DNA of 64,000 nucleotides from Anaerospora hongkongensis. GTDB lineage: Bacteria; Bacillota; Negativicutes; Sporomusales; DSM-15969. Location: positions 62,001 to 126,000 of the forward strand of contig NZ_SLUI01000002.1 in assembly GCF_004339805.1 (NCBI RefSeq), in the 5' to 3' direction. The notes under the pieces are model-generated. The model was not told where the DNA came from. It searched no databases and saw nothing but the letters and a program-made list of their open reading frames with translations. Position 1 is the first letter of the stretch, and each line of letters begins with the position of its first letter. Shown piece after piece: positions 28,583 through 37,269 of this stretch. A program made the position numbers and the translations under genes.

Positions 28583-29161
28583 CTACATATTCTTTTTGAT
28601 AATGCCTTCCGAACGGCTGAGCGGCTGGCCGATACTCATGTGGCCGCTTAAGGTTTCCACCGTTTTTCCTTCGACTAAGATCTGTACTTTATGAATATCA
28701 GGAAATTCGGTTAAAGTATTGACAATCGAAGCGACAATAAGCATTTCCGTAGCAGAGCCGCCGCCGTTATTTTTAATGATTTTATCTGTAAAGTCAACAT
28801 AGGCAACGTGATCCCGTACAGCCAGACTCTTTAATTTGGTACCGGTAGGTAGAACCCGCACCAGCTGCTTGCTGCTTGGTTCAGCCAGCAGTAATTCCAT
28901 AGCCGTTTTAGCCGGGTGATCATTTTTCTCCACCGCATGCACCTCAGGTACCAGATTCATCGCATCCTGAGTAGCAAAATATACGGTAAGACGCATTGAC
29001 CCTTGACCGGCTGGCGGCTTGTCTGCAGACTGCTGCTCGGCTGCATTAGCGTTCTCGGGCTGTTTGACCATATCAGGAGTCTTCTCGTTTGCACAAGCAG
29101 TAACGAGCAATGCCAGCACCATCAAAAGAAGCAACAATAATTTACGTGTGTGAGCCATCAT
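28583..29161 (-). CDS. GerMN-domain lipoprotein (GerM-like)
   Basis: A 192-residue exported lipoprotein: hydrophobic leader then lipobox LVTAC, a short low-complexity linker, then one GerMN domain (MRLTVYFATQDAMNLVPE, TAMELLLAEP, VLPTGTKLKSLAVRDHVAYVDF). GerM proteins act in sporulation/germination; Bacillus GerM has two such domains while this has one. Its ATG overlaps the stop of the amidase gene, so the two are translationally coupled and probably both work on the cell wall or cortex. Confidence 0.85.
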   Translation of the reverse strand: MMAHTRKLLLLLLMVLALLVTACANEKTPDMVKQPENANAAEQQSADKPPAGQGSMRLTVYFATQDAMNLVPEVHAVEKNDHPAKTAMELLLAEPSSKQLVRVLPTGTKLKSLAVRDHVAYVDFTDKIIKNNGGGSATEMLIVASIVNTLTEFPDIHKVQILVEGKTVETLSGHMSIGQPLSRSEGIIKKNM

Positions 29162-30318
29162 TGCCCACCCCCTAGTCTAGCGGCCTGGGTAAAGAACTTG
29201 TCCAAGCCGAGATAGATGCTCTGCGCCATTTTCTGCTGGAAATCGGCAGTATTCATTAACTTTTCCTCATCTGGGTTGGAAATAAAGCCAAGCTCTGTTA
29301 AAACTGCGGGCATAACGGAGCGTTTGATAACATAAAAGTTAGCTGCATTAATGCCTCTGTTTTGCAAACCGCTGGCAGGGGCAATTGCCCCTTGTATACT
29401 ATTGGCCAGTAGAGCATCGTAAGGCGTCTTTTGATAATAATACGTCGCTATACCGCCTGCTATAGGATTTGTAAAAGAATTAATATGTATACTGACAAAA
29501 ATATCAGCCTTATTATTATTGGCTACCGTAGTACGGGCACTTAGCTCGTCCACCGCTGAGGCATTGGGACCAAATACATCACGATCATCATTACGGGTTA
29601 AGAACACCTTGGCACCTGCTTTTTCCAGCAGCGGCTTCAACCGCTGGGCGACAGCAAGCGTGATTGTCTTTTCCATTGTTTTGTTGGCACCTACAGCGCC
29701 AGGATCGCTTCCGCCATGACCAGGATCGAGAACAATTACTTTATCTTTCAAACCGGCCGTAAAAGTAAATTTAATAGGCGGAACCTTCTGCCCAATATCG
29801 ATAACAACCCGGAAAGGCTTATTATTAGCCGGATCATTGCGCAGCGTAAATACTTTATAATCCGTATCCTCCAGCATAAGCGGCAGCTGCAAAACAAGAT
29901 TAGTATCCGCTCCGGCAGCAGCTACTCTGAGAGATTCAGCAATTCGACCGTCAAAGTCATAAGCACTGGCAATATCACCGGGACCTGCCCCTTTGACAAC
30001 AACTGATAACTGCGGTACAGGACTGCCGGTAATTGAGGATGCCACAGTAACCGGGCCGGTCACATCCAGAACAAGCCGTAATTTGCTCTGTCCGGTAACG
30101 GCATCAATATGGTTAGCCCAGCGAAGGGCAGTAATCTGTGGTTTCGCATTCTTATCCAGTTTAGCCGAAACAGCTGCATTGTTTTTTAGATTAGGGGCCT
30201 TTACTGCCGGTTTGGCATCAGGAACTCCAACAGCCGCTTCACCACTGGCAGCAATACCAAGTTGCAGGGGAAAAATAAATATTGCCAGGGAAATAATTGT
30301 CGTAACTAACCGGTGCAC
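29158..30318 (-). CDS. N-acetylmuramoyl-L-alanine amidase with AMIN domain
   Basis: A 386-residue exported amidase. A signal peptide (IISLAIFIFPLQLGIAAS) precedes a linker, an AMIN-type targeting domain (about residues 65-180, beginning ITALRWANHIDA), and an Amidase_3 catalytic domain: VIVLDPGHGGSDPGAVG with zinc His, the Glu in TMEKTITL, SIHINSF, and LTELGFISNPDEE. It cleaves the amide between MurNAc and L-Ala. Starts with GTG 30318, GGGAGG 9 nt upstream. Coupled with the gerM-like gene. Confidence 0.92.
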   Translation of the reverse strand: MHRLVTTIISLAIFIFPLQLGIAASGEAAVGVPDAKPAVKAPNLKNNAAVSAKLDKNAKPQITALRWANHIDAVTGQSKLRLVLDVTGPVTVASSITGSPVPQLSVVVKGAGPGDIASAYDFDGRIAESLRVAAAGADTNLVLQLPLMLEDTDYKVFTLRNDPANNKPFRVVIDIGQKVPPIKFTFTAGLKDKVIVLDPGHGGSDPGAVGANKTMEKTITLAVAQRLKPLLEKAGAKVFLTRNDDRDVFGPNASAVDELSARTTVANNNKADIFVSIHINSFTNPIAGGIATYYYQKTPYDALLANSIQGAIAPASGLQNRGINAANFYVIKRSVMPAVLTELGFISNPDEEKLMNTADFQQKMAQSIYLGLDKFFTQAARLGGGQ

Positions 30319-30406
30319 TTACATACACCTCCCTATTTGCGTCTAATCTTACCCTCTTTCGCCTTTTATTGCAAAAATTCCTGCAGATATTTGTCAAAAA
30401 GCGAAG

Positions 30407-30428
30407 AAAATGACTGATCAGTCATTTT
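30407..30428. promoter_or_regulatory. 22-bp perfect palindrome
   Basis: AAAATGACTGA and its complement meet at the centre. It lies 89 bp before the amidase start and 30 bp after the DUF3006 stop. It resembles TetR-family operators (TGACTGA/TCAGTCA) but could also act as a weak terminator. A second half copy, AATCAGTCATTTTT, is at about 30456. Confidence 0.5.
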
Positions 30429-30457
30429 TCCTATCTTTCGAGAAAATACATGAGCAA

Positions 30458-30688
30458 TCAGTCATTTTTATTTTGCTTTAAAACCCGCTGCAGCAAAGCT
30501 GCGGCTTCTTTTCTGGCAAGCGCAGTTGCCTCGGCATCGATGGCAATTTGTATCGCTAATATATCGCCCTCTGCTGCCGAATCAGGCAATCCGTCTTTGG
30601 GCCACACGACCTGATCTTCCGTATCATCAAATAGTAAAACGGCCTTATCCCCTTCAAACCGGTCGATGACTGCTTTTATTATCATCAT
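30458..30688 (-). CDS. DUF3006 protein
   Basis: A 76-residue small protein of the DUF3006 family, recognisable from KAVIDRFEGDKAVLLFDD and VVWPKDGLPDSAAEGDIL. These proteins form a small beta fold and are usually encoded next to secreted ComEC-like metallo-beta-lactamases, as here: its start overlaps the end of that gene. Function unknown. Confidence 0.85.
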   Translation of the reverse strand: MMIIKAVIDRFEGDKAVLLFDDTEDQVVWPKDGLPDSAAEGDILAIQIAIDAEATALARKEAAALLQRVLKQNKND

Positions 30689-31584
30689 TCTTTCTCCTTG
30701 CCGATGGTATACGTTTTGCCGTCACTGGTCACGGTTACCGTGCCATTTAGGTCAGTACGGTATATCTTGTACTTCTGTTTCTCCAGCTTCTTTAAGGTCA
30801 CCGGATGGGGATGATGATAGTCATTACCTTCACCCAGCGATATAATAGCCGCTTCTGCCCCTACAGCCTTTAAAAACTCCGGCGAAGAAGAGGTATTGCT
30901 GCCATGATGTCCCACTTTGAGAATAGAGCTTTTTAATTCACTGCCACTGTTCTTGACCAACTGCAGTTCTGAGTTCTTCTCAGCATCTCCTGTGAACATC
31001 ATGGAAAAAGAACCGTACATCAGCTTTGCTACTATTGAATTATTATTAAGATCCAGTTGTCCATTATCTTCCGTAAAAAACGGTTTTTGCGGAGCGAATA
31101 CCTTTAATTTAGCTCCTCCGCCTATATCGATCACATCACCTGCTGCCAGCAGAGCAAAGGGAACTTTCTTTTTTTCCACGGTCTGCATATACTTTCGGTA
31201 AGTAGCGGTTGTCGTTGTCTGACCACTGTCGTAGACCTGCTTCACAGGAAAACGCTCTAAAACAGTTGTTGCACCCCCGATATGATCACTATGCGGATGA
31301 GTAAGAATCAGCCTGTCAACAGCAGTAATTCCTTCCTTGCTTAGGAGCGCTGCCAATTTTTCCTTCGCCGGTGTATCACCCGTGTCAATCAGGGTGACCT
31401 GTCCTCCCGCGCGGACCAAGATAGCATCTCCCTGTCCAATATCAAGCACTTTTATCACAAGCTGGCCTGCTGTATCGGCAGCTGCCGGTCGGCCGCTGTT
31501 GCTGCAGCCTGTCGAAAATAAGGCAACCAGTAATACAAGCAAAACTGCTGCCGGACGAAATTGCCGGCGAAACCATGTAAACAT
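30685..31584 (-). CDS. secreted ComEC/Rec2-like metallo-beta-lactamase lipoprotein
   Basis: A 299-residue lipoprotein (lipobox LFSTGC) with a metallo-beta-lactamase domain of the ComEC C-terminal type: VLDIGQGDAILV, LTHPHSDHIGG with the HxHxDH metal site, MMFTGDAE and LKVGHHGSNTSSS. It lacks the ComEC membrane channel. Related free-standing domains are thought to be nucleases or phosphodiesterases; substrate unknown. It acts outside the cytoplasmic membrane. Confidence 0.88.
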   Translation of the reverse strand: MFTWFRRQFRPAAVLLVLLVALFSTGCSNSGRPAAADTAGQLVIKVLDIGQGDAILVRAGGQVTLIDTGDTPAKEKLAALLSKEGITAVDRLILTHPHSDHIGGATTVLERFPVKQVYDSGQTTTTATYRKYMQTVEKKKVPFALLAAGDVIDIGGGAKLKVFAPQKPFFTEDNGQLDLNNNSIVAKLMYGSFSMMFTGDAEKNSELQLVKNSGSELKSSILKVGHHGSNTSSSPEFLKAVGAEAAIISLGEGNDYHHPHPVTLKKLEKQKYKIYRTDLNGTVTVTSDGKTYTIGKEKE

Positions 31585-31621
31585 GAATCATTCTCCCTAT
31601 ATGTATACTTTTTTGCTACAA

Positions 31622-31649
31622 ACTAAAAATAGGCAGTTACCCGCCTATT
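31622..31649 (-). terminator. terminator of the ndoAI-ndoA operon
   Basis: AATAGGC/GCCTATT stem (31628-31634 with 31643-31649) followed by TTTTAG on the minus strand, 11 nt after the ndoA stop. Confidence 0.65.
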
Positions 31650-31659
31650 CACTCGCTCG

Positions 31660-32010
31660 CTAAATTTGAATAAGTCCCAAGCTGACACGAATGCCCTCAT
31701 CGACTCTTCCCATTACTTCTTCATTCAGATGTGTTATCTTTTCTTTTAAACGCCGCTTATCGATTGTCCGTAATTGCTCAAGCAGAATAACAGAATCTTT
31801 CTCCAGGCTAAACTGCTTGGAGCTAATCTCGATATGGGTAGGCAGCTTTGCTTTGGAAATCTGCGAGGTAATGGCCGCCACAATAATCGTAGGACTATAC
31901 TTATTGCCTACATCATTCTGGATAACTAAAACAGGCCGATGCCCTCCCTGTTCCGATCCTACCACCGGACTTAGATTGGCGTAATAAATATCTCCGCGCT
32001 TTACAATCAT
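31660..32010 (-). CDS. ndoA: endoribonuclease toxin MazF/NdoA
   Basis: A 116-residue toxin of the Bacillus NdoA (MazF/EndoA) type which cuts mRNA at short sequence motifs. Signatures: [30 protein letters not shown], and [17 protein letters not shown]. It lies 3 nt after the antitoxin gene, and the acpS-to-ndoA neighbourhood matches that of Bacillus, where it is chromosomal and conserved rather than mobile. Confidence 0.96.
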   Translation of the reverse strand: MIVKRGDIYYANLSPVVGSEQGGHRPVLVIQNDVGNKYSPTIIVAAITSQISKAKLPTHIEISSKQFSLEKDSVILLEQLRTIDKRRLKEKITHLNEEVMGRVDEGIRVSLGLIQI

Positions 32011-32013
32011 CGA

Positions 32014-32292
32014 TTATTCACGCTCCGACAGCAAGCTGGCAGGCATCAAGTCGTATGCTTCAGCATCGGCTACCAAGCCTTCTTCAGCTAAAGCTAAGTT
32101 AATGATGGCCATCTCCTGATATCCTCTTTTCATCAAATCGCGCACCGCTTTGCGTTTGCGGTCTTCTATATACAAACGCATCGCTTCCCGAACAAACTGG
32201 CTGCGGCTGAGTTTTTCCATGGCGATGATGCCATCCACTTCCTGCAGCAAACTATTCGGGATGCTAATCATGATACGCTTCAAATCGGCCAC
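32014..32292 (-). CDS. antitoxin NdoAI (CopG/MazE-type)
   Basis: A 92-residue antitoxin with an N-terminal ribbon-helix-helix (KRIMISIPNSLLQEVDGI, RSQFVREAMRLYIEDRKR) and an acidic C-terminal tail that neutralises NdoA. GTG 32292 gives the family N-terminus VADLKRIMIS; the frame is open 30 nt further (GTG 32322). The RHH probably also binds and represses its own promoter. No clear operator was identified in the 171-bp gap upstream, which is AT-rich. Confidence 0.9.
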   Translation of the reverse strand: MADLKRIMISIPNSLLQEVDGIIAMEKLSRSQFVREAMRLYIEDRKRKAVRDLMKRGYQEMAIINLALAEEGLVADAEAYDLMPASLLSERE

Positions 32293-32463
32293 ACCCTCAC
32301 CCCCGCCATTTGCAACATCCACTGTTATGATTAATTATATAAAACAGTATATAAAAATGTCAACTTTTTTATATATAAATAAATACTCTTCAAGCATAAT
32401 ATCCTGCTATACAACTATACCATTTTCAGTATGGCTATTTCAATGGCAAAATATGCTTTAAAA

Positions 32464-34011
32464 TTAGCTTTGCAAGCCGGCAATAGCAGCGGGCAAGGCT
32501 TGCAGCAAATCTCCGGCAATCAATCCTACTGCTCCGGCCTGAGCAGCAATATCACCGGCCAAGCCATGGAGGTATACCCCGGCAACAGCGGCATCATGAC
32601 TGGATAAGCCCTGGGCAATAAGAGCAGCAATAACGCCTGTCAGTACATCACCGGTTCCTCCGGTAGCCATACTGGCATTGCCGCTGGTATTGACAAATAC
32701 TTCGCCATCAGGAAAGGCAACGATAGTCGGCGCACCTTTCAAAACGATGATGCTGCCCCATTGATTGGCCGTCCGCCTGGCGATACCGATGCGATCCTGA
32801 TTGACCTGCATGGCAGACAGACCGGTAAGCTGTGCCATTTCACCCGGATGCGGCGTCAATATAGCCATCGCATCCGCCTGATGAATAACATCCATATGTC
32901 CTGCAAGTGCAACGATACCATCAGCATCAATAACCAGCGGCTTCTCGGCATTGCGGACAATTTCCCTGATAGCCGCCTGTGTTTCGTTCTGACGCCCCAT
33001 GCCGGGCCCCAGAGCAATGACATCCCAGTAATTCGACAGTTCTTCCACAAAAGGAATGGACTTTAGTCCGATTGCCCCGCTAGCCAGTTCAGGCAGCGTT
33101 CTTGTCATGACCTCTGTCATTTTGGCTTCCATAATACTGCGCAGGCTATTGGCGACAGCCAGTGACACCAGACCGGAGCCAGCCCTGAGAGCCCCGCTGG
33201 CGCATAAAACAGCGGCACCGGTATAACCGTGAGATCCTGCAATTACCCCAACATGGCCATTTAATCCTTTATGCGAATCGGCTCGCCGCTTCGGAAGAAG
33301 CTGTTTGACATATCCGGCAGTTATGGTCATTTGCTGAACCGGCGCAGTTGCCAGCAGCGGCAAGGGAAGTCCAATACCATCAAGTATTACCTCGCCAGCC
33401 TGAGAGGCTCCGGGATATAACAGCAGCCCCGGTTTGGGAAGACCGAAAGTCACCGTCAAATGCGCCTTAACCGCACTTCCCTGCACTTGGCCGTTATCAG
33501 CATTAACACCGGAAGGAACATCCACAGCTACCACTCTTTTACCCGACCGGTTAATAATATCAACAATCAGGGCCAGAGGCTCACTCATCTCTCCATGGAA
33601 GCCTGTTCCTACCAGGGCGTCGATCAGACAATCGGAAAACGTCACCGCAATGCGGACTTTATCCCAATCCCGGTCGCCTGTTATTTCCATCACATCAACA
33701 CCCATACGGCTTAAAACATCGGCATGTATTTGAGCATCACCTGTTATTCTGGCTTTTTCTCCAATCAAAAATACTTTAACTTTTGCTCCGCCATTAGCAA
33801 AATACCTGGCAGCAACAAATCCATCCCCGCCATTATTGCCAAGGCCGGCAAAAACACAGATTTTCTTATCTTTTATACCGCCGAGCAAACGCTCCACTTC
33901 TCTAGCTACTGCCGCACCGGCGTTTTCCATCAACACAACACCCGGTAGATGGTACTGTTCAATGGCCAATTTATCTATTTCCCGCATTTGGGCTGCTGTT
34001 GCCAGCTTCAT
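32464..34011 (-). CDS. nnr: bifunctional NAD(P)H-hydrate epimerase / ADP-dependent dehydratase
   Basis: A 515-residue fusion that repairs hydrated NADH/NADPH. The N-terminal YjeF_N epimerase (~1-215) has AAQMREIDKLAIEQY, ENAGAAVA and FAGLGNNGGDGFVAAR; the C-terminal ribokinase-like dehydratase (~225-515) has SHKGLNGHVGVIAGS, LTPHPGEMAQL, VLKGAPTIVA and GNASMATGGTGDVLTG. ATG 34011 follows GGGGAGG; the start lies 41 nt inside the end of acpS. Confidence 0.96.
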   Translation of the reverse strand: MKLATAAQMREIDKLAIEQYHLPGVVLMENAGAAVAREVERLLGGIKDKKICVFAGLGNNGGDGFVAARYFANGGAKVKVFLIGEKARITGDAQIHADVLSRMGVDVMEITGDRDWDKVRIAVTFSDCLIDALVGTGFHGEMSEPLALIVDIINRSGKRVVAVDVPSGVNADNGQVQGSAVKAHLTVTFGLPKPGLLLYPGASQAGEVILDGIGLPLPLLATAPVQQMTITAGYVKQLLPKRRADSHKGLNGHVGVIAGSHGYTGAAVLCASGALRAGSGLVSLAVANSLRSIMEAKMTEVMTRTLPELASGAIGLKSIPFVEELSNYWDVIALGPGMGRQNETQAAIREIVRNAEKPLVIDADGIVALAGHMDVIHQADAMAILTPHPGEMAQLTGLSAMQVNQDRIGIARRTANQWGSIIVLKGAPTIVAFPDGEVFVNTSGNASMATGGTGDVLTGVIAALIAQGLSSHDAAVAGVYLHGLAGDIAAQAGAVGLIAGDLLQALPAAIAGLQS

Positions 34012-34390
34012 CTTGTTTTCCTCCCCATAAGACAACCTGCGCAGCAGCATAATCGCGCGCATGAGTCACTGATAAATGTATTTCCTGCACACCTATTTGT
34101 GCAGCCAGCTCCTGATAATATCCCGATAGTTGAACAAGCGGACGGCCAAGGCTGTTGTTTTTAATCTCTACATCCTGCCAGGTACCGCCTCTCAGCCCGG
34201 TTCCCAGGGCTTTGAGCACCGCTTCCTTAGCGGCAAAACGGGCTGCATAAGAAGCGGCCCCCTGCACACCACGGCTTTCACAGTACGCTTGCTCAGCCGG
34301 AGTGAAGACACGCTCAATAAACGCTCTTCGCTTGATCGCAGCCTGAATGCGGCTTATTTCAACAATATCAATACCCACGCCTATTATCAT
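33971..34390 (-). CDS. acpS: holo-[acyl-carrier-protein] synthase
   Basis: AcpS attaches phosphopantetheine to ACP. The 139-residue protein has both family motifs: GVGIDIVEI near the start with the magnesium Asp, and ARFAAKEAVLKALGTGL with the Glu. ATG 34390 is preceded by GGGTGATT. Its C-terminus extends into the downstream gene by overlap. The acpS-nnr-ndoAI-ndoA order matches low-GC Gram-positive genomes, minus alr, which is at 27401. Confidence 0.95.
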   Translation of the reverse strand: MIIGVGIDIVEISRIQAAIKRRAFIERVFTPAEQAYCESRGVQGAASYAARFAAKEAVLKALGTGLRGGTWQDVEIKNNSLGRPLVQLSGYYQELAAQIGVQEIHLSVTHARDYAAAQVVLWGGKQDEAGNSSPNAGNR

Positions 34391-34524
34391 ATGCCAATCA
34401 CCCTGTACTTTCCCCTGTATCTTATCAGCACCAGTCTGGTTTTGCAAACAAATATAGTATTATTTTACAAACAATTACCAGGCGAGTCAAAAAAAAATTA
34501 AAAACAAGAGCTTTCTCGACAAAC

Positions 34525-34557
34525 TAAAAAACCTTGACATGAACGTCAAGGTTTTTT
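34525..34557 (-). terminator. intrinsic terminator of motAB
   Basis: ACCTTGAC/GTCAAGGT stem flanked by A and T runs (usable in both directions), 3 nt after the motB stop. Confidence 0.85.
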
Positions 34558-34559
34558 GC

Positions 34560-35351
34560 TTACTGACTTTTTATAGGATGATTACGCATAATTAAAATTT
34601 CTACCCTGCGGTTTTTCGCACGGCCTTCTTCCGTATCATTTCCGGCAATCGGCTGATATTCTCCAAATCCGGTAACGCTAAAGCGTGCAGCCTTTTGAGT
34701 AGGTTCCTGCATTAGCAGAAACTTCATAAAGTTAAGGGCCCGCTTCGTACTTAAGTCCCAGTTAGAAGGAAACTCATACGTATTAATCGGCACATTATCC
34801 GTATGACCGGATACAAAAAGGCGCTGGGTCATCGGGGCGAGCATCTTAGCCAGTTCTCCGGCAAAACGGCGAGATTCGGGCAGCAGGTCGGCATGACCTG
34901 ATTCAAATAAAGCCGTATCCTTAATGCGTACCATCAGCCCATCTTCTGAAAGACTGGTTTCCAAATCACCGGCGAGTCCATTTTTCTGAATATAATCATC
35001 GAGCTGCTTCTTCACTTCGATTAATTGCAGCGTTTCTTCTATATACGTCCGGTCAGGCCGTATCGCCAGGCTGTCGAAGCCTTTTGAATCGGAGTCAGGC
35101 CCCTTAGGACGGGGTTGCCCCTGCGTGATCTGAGGCGGACTCTGGGTATTATCAAAAATGGATTTATCGCCACCCTGAAAAGCACTGTTGAAAGAAGTAG
35201 CCATCTGTTCAAATTTCTTCTGGTCTACTTGAGAAGAAGCAAAGAGCACAATAAACAATGCCAATAACAGCGTCAGAATGTCCGCATAGGGAATCAGCCA
35301 CGTTTCATCCGTATGTTCTTCATGATGTTCTTTGCGATGTTTTCTTGACAT
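34560..35351 (-). CDS. motB: flagellar motor stator protein MotB
   Basis: A 263-residue stator subunit. The single membrane helix after a charged N-terminus contains the proton-binding Asp24 (WLIPYADILTLLLALFIVLF), followed by a linker and an OmpA/MotB peptidoglycan-binding domain (VSGHTDNVP, NWDLSTKRALNFMKF, GFGEYQP, AKNRRVEI). Couples ion flow to flagellar rotation with MotA, encoded 2 nt upstream. No flagellin or basal-body genes are in the window. Confidence 0.95.
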   Translation of the reverse strand: MSRKHRKEHHEEHTDETWLIPYADILTLLLALFIVLFASSQVDQKKFEQMATSFNSAFQGGDKSIFDNTQSPPQITQGQPRPKGPDSDSKGFDSLAIRPDRTYIEETLQLIEVKKQLDDYIQKNGLAGDLETSLSEDGLMVRIKDTALFESGHADLLPESRRFAGELAKMLAPMTQRLFVSGHTDNVPINTYEFPSNWDLSTKRALNFMKFLLMQEPTQKAARFSVTGFGEYQPIAGNDTEEGRAKNRRVEILIMRNHPIKSQ

Positions 35352-35353
35352 GT

Positions 35354-36139
35354 TTAAGCCTCCGGCTTGCTAGGTTTCAAGGAAGCCCGTTCTTTTTGTC
35401 CCACAAATACCAGCAGTTTGGCTTCCACAGCAATAGGCGAGTCGCCAGCCTGAAGGGATAAAACGCCTTCGATCATCATGCGCTTTCTTTCCGCTTCGTG
35501 CTTAGACATAGTCTTAAGCTTATTAGCAAAGGGATGCCAGAGTACATAGCCACTAAAAATACCAAGCAAAGTGGCAACAAAAGCCGCTGCGATAGAATGT
35601 CCCAGTTTTTCAATATCATCCAAATTGCCTAAGGCGGCAATCAGACCAATAACAGCACCCAATACCCCTAATGTCGGGGCATATGTACCGGCTTGGCTAA
35701 AAATCAAAGCACCTGAACGATGTCTCTCTTCCATAGCTTGTACATCTGCTTCCAAAACGTCACCGACAAATTCGGCATCCAAGCCGTCAACAATCATACT
35801 AATACCATTGCGCAAGAAAGGATCACTTAGTTCTTCCATGCGGCCTTCCAGTGCCAGGATACCTTCCCGGCGGGCAGTTTGGGATAACTCAACAAACAGC
35901 CTGAGCAGCTCCCCTTTGGAAATCAGCTCCTGTTTTTTGAAGAGCATCTGCAGAAGTACCGGGAACTTTTTCAGATCATTCATTGCAAAACCATTCAGTA
36001 AACAGGCCGCCGTACCAACGAAAATAATAACAATTGCTGCGGGGTTATTAAGAGCAGTTAAGCTAGATCCCTTGAGCACCATTCCGACTGTAATTGTCAA
36101 AAACCCAAGGACCATACCTATAATCGTTGCTAACTCCAA
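35354..36139 (-). CDS. motA: flagellar motor stator protein MotA
   Basis: A 261-residue four-helix membrane protein with the large cytoplasmic loop between helices 2 and 3 (ARREGILALEGRMEELSDPFLRNG) and the conserved segment AGTYAPTLGVLGAVIGLI with the Pro that contacts the rotor cycle. TTG start at 36139 with GGGAGG 8 nt upstream. I found no flagellar sigma-D type promoter in the 215-bp upstream gap; it may be read from the antagonist gene or an unrecognised promoter. Confidence 0.94.
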   Translation of the reverse strand: MELATIIGMVLGFLTITVGMVLKGSSLTALNNPAAIVIIFVGTAACLLNGFAMNDLKKFPVLLQMLFKKQELISKGELLRLFVELSQTARREGILALEGRMEELSDPFLRNGISMIVDGLDAEFVGDVLEADVQAMEERHRSGALIFSQAGTYAPTLGVLGAVIGLIAALGNLDDIEKLGHSIAAAFVATLLGIFSGYVLWHPFANKLKTMSKHEAERKRMMIEGVLSLQAGDSPIAVEAKLLVFVGQKERASLKPSKPEA

Positions 36140-36354
36140 GATTCAGACCTCCCACCAAACTCCAGCCTTAATAGCAAACTCTAAACAACCAACTACCAAA
36201 ATTCGATTTATTCTTCACGTTCATCTTATCATTCGACAACACTTTTTGTCTACCCTGCAATGAGACCTTAGGTCTACTTACCGTGAAAATGCGACTTTTG
36301 ATCTATCTGTTTGGTCATTTTACTAGGCCCCAGGAGAGGCGTTATGCCCCGCTA

Positions 36355-36657
36355 TTATTGAATATCAAATACCTTGTTCAAGCGGGTAAGCTCAAACAGC
36401 TCCTTAACCGTACCTTTAAGTCCTGTAATTGCCACACTGCCGCCATGCTGCAGCGAACGCTTGTGAATCGCTACTAACACCCCTAAGCCCGAACTGTCAA
36501 TATAGTCTACATTCGCAAGGTTTACAACAAACCGGCTGTACCCCTTCTCAATATTCATCAGTAATTTTTGACGCAATACAGCTGCCTCTTCCACATATAA
36601 GCTGCCATAAAGGCTGACAAGTACCTGACCATCCTGAATATTAATTTCCTGTCTCAT
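36355..36657 (-). CDS. STAS-domain anti-sigma factor antagonist
   Basis: A 100-residue single STAS domain of the SpoIIAA/RsbV kind. The phospho-acceptor motif is DYIDSSGLGVLV, and the protein begins with a typical beta-strand QDGQVLVSLYGSLYVEEA. When unphosphorylated it would bind the partner kinase/anti-sigma encoded 96 nt upstream. Which sigma factor or output is controlled is unknown; no sigma gene is adjacent. Confidence 0.9.
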   Translation of the reverse strand: MRQEINIQDGQVLVSLYGSLYVEEAAVLRQKLLMNIEKGYSRFVVNLANVDYIDSSGLGVLVAIHKRSLQHGGSVAITGLKGTVKELFELTRLNKVFDIQ

Positions 36658-36753
36658 TTCGACATCTCTCCTTGCTATTGATTCGTTCTAATTTAGCCAG
36701 CAAATATCACTTCGTTGCTCTATCCGGGAAATTTATGTAAATATCACGCAGAC

Positions 36754-37128
36754 TTAATTAATATTTTTGCGCAATATGATCTCGTTGCCATCTTTGTTAA
36801 ACTCGATACTATCGGCACAATACTGCATAATGGCAAGGCCCCGGCCATGCTCATCCAGTTCCTCCTCCGCCTGCCGGTTTCGGTAATCAAAACCGCGGCC
36901 CTGGTCCCGGATACAGATGGAGACTTGGTTGTTTTCCAGTGACAGAATGATCTCTACCCGCTTTTTACTGTCGCCGCCATTGCCATGAAACAAGGCATTA
37001 TTTACGGCCTCATTTAACGCCACAAACAGCAGATCCCCTCTGTCCGGACAAAGCTTTAATGTAATGCTGCGAATTTGTTCCCGCACGCCGGAGAACTCAG
37101 CTAAAGATGAAACGGCATAACAATGCAT
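36754..37128 (-). CDS. RsbW/SpoIIAB-like ATP-binding anti-sigma kinase
   Basis: A 124-residue GHKL serine-kinase of the HATPase_c_2 type. Its nucleotide-binding boxes are ALNEAVNNALFHGN (N box), IRDQGRGFDYRN (G1) and EHGRGLAIMQYCAD (G2). ATG 37128 follows CAGGAGGGG. It probably phosphorylates the STAS protein encoded downstream and is released to sequester a target. No sigma-B-type gene follows, unlike Bacillus rsb. Confidence 0.88.
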   Translation of the reverse strand: MHCYAVSSLAEFSGVREQIRSITLKLCPDRGDLLFVALNEAVNNALFHGNGGDSKKRVEIILSLENNQVSICIRDQGRGFDYRNRQAEEELDEHGRGLAIMQYCADSIEFNKDGNEIILRKNIN

Positions 37129-37225
37129 GTTACCCCTCCTGATCAATACAGGTTCGTTGGTTATGACATACAACAAAATTCGTTCAAATCCTCCAATATC
37201 CTTCAGGCTTATTAATAAGTTATTG

Positions 37226-37261
37226 TTAAATAAAAGAACCGCCAGGCATCTGGCGGTTCTT
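37226..37261 (-). terminator. intrinsic terminator of splB
   Basis: Perfect 12-bp stem (AAGAACCGCCAG with CTGGCGGTTCTT, 4-nt loop) then TTTATTT on the minus strand. Confidence 0.88.
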
Positions 37262-37269
37262 CGATCTTT

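Noticed and set aside
36140..36354. Flagellar sigma-D promoter before motA
   Set aside because: No TAAA-N15-GCCGATAA-like pair; only poor partial matches.
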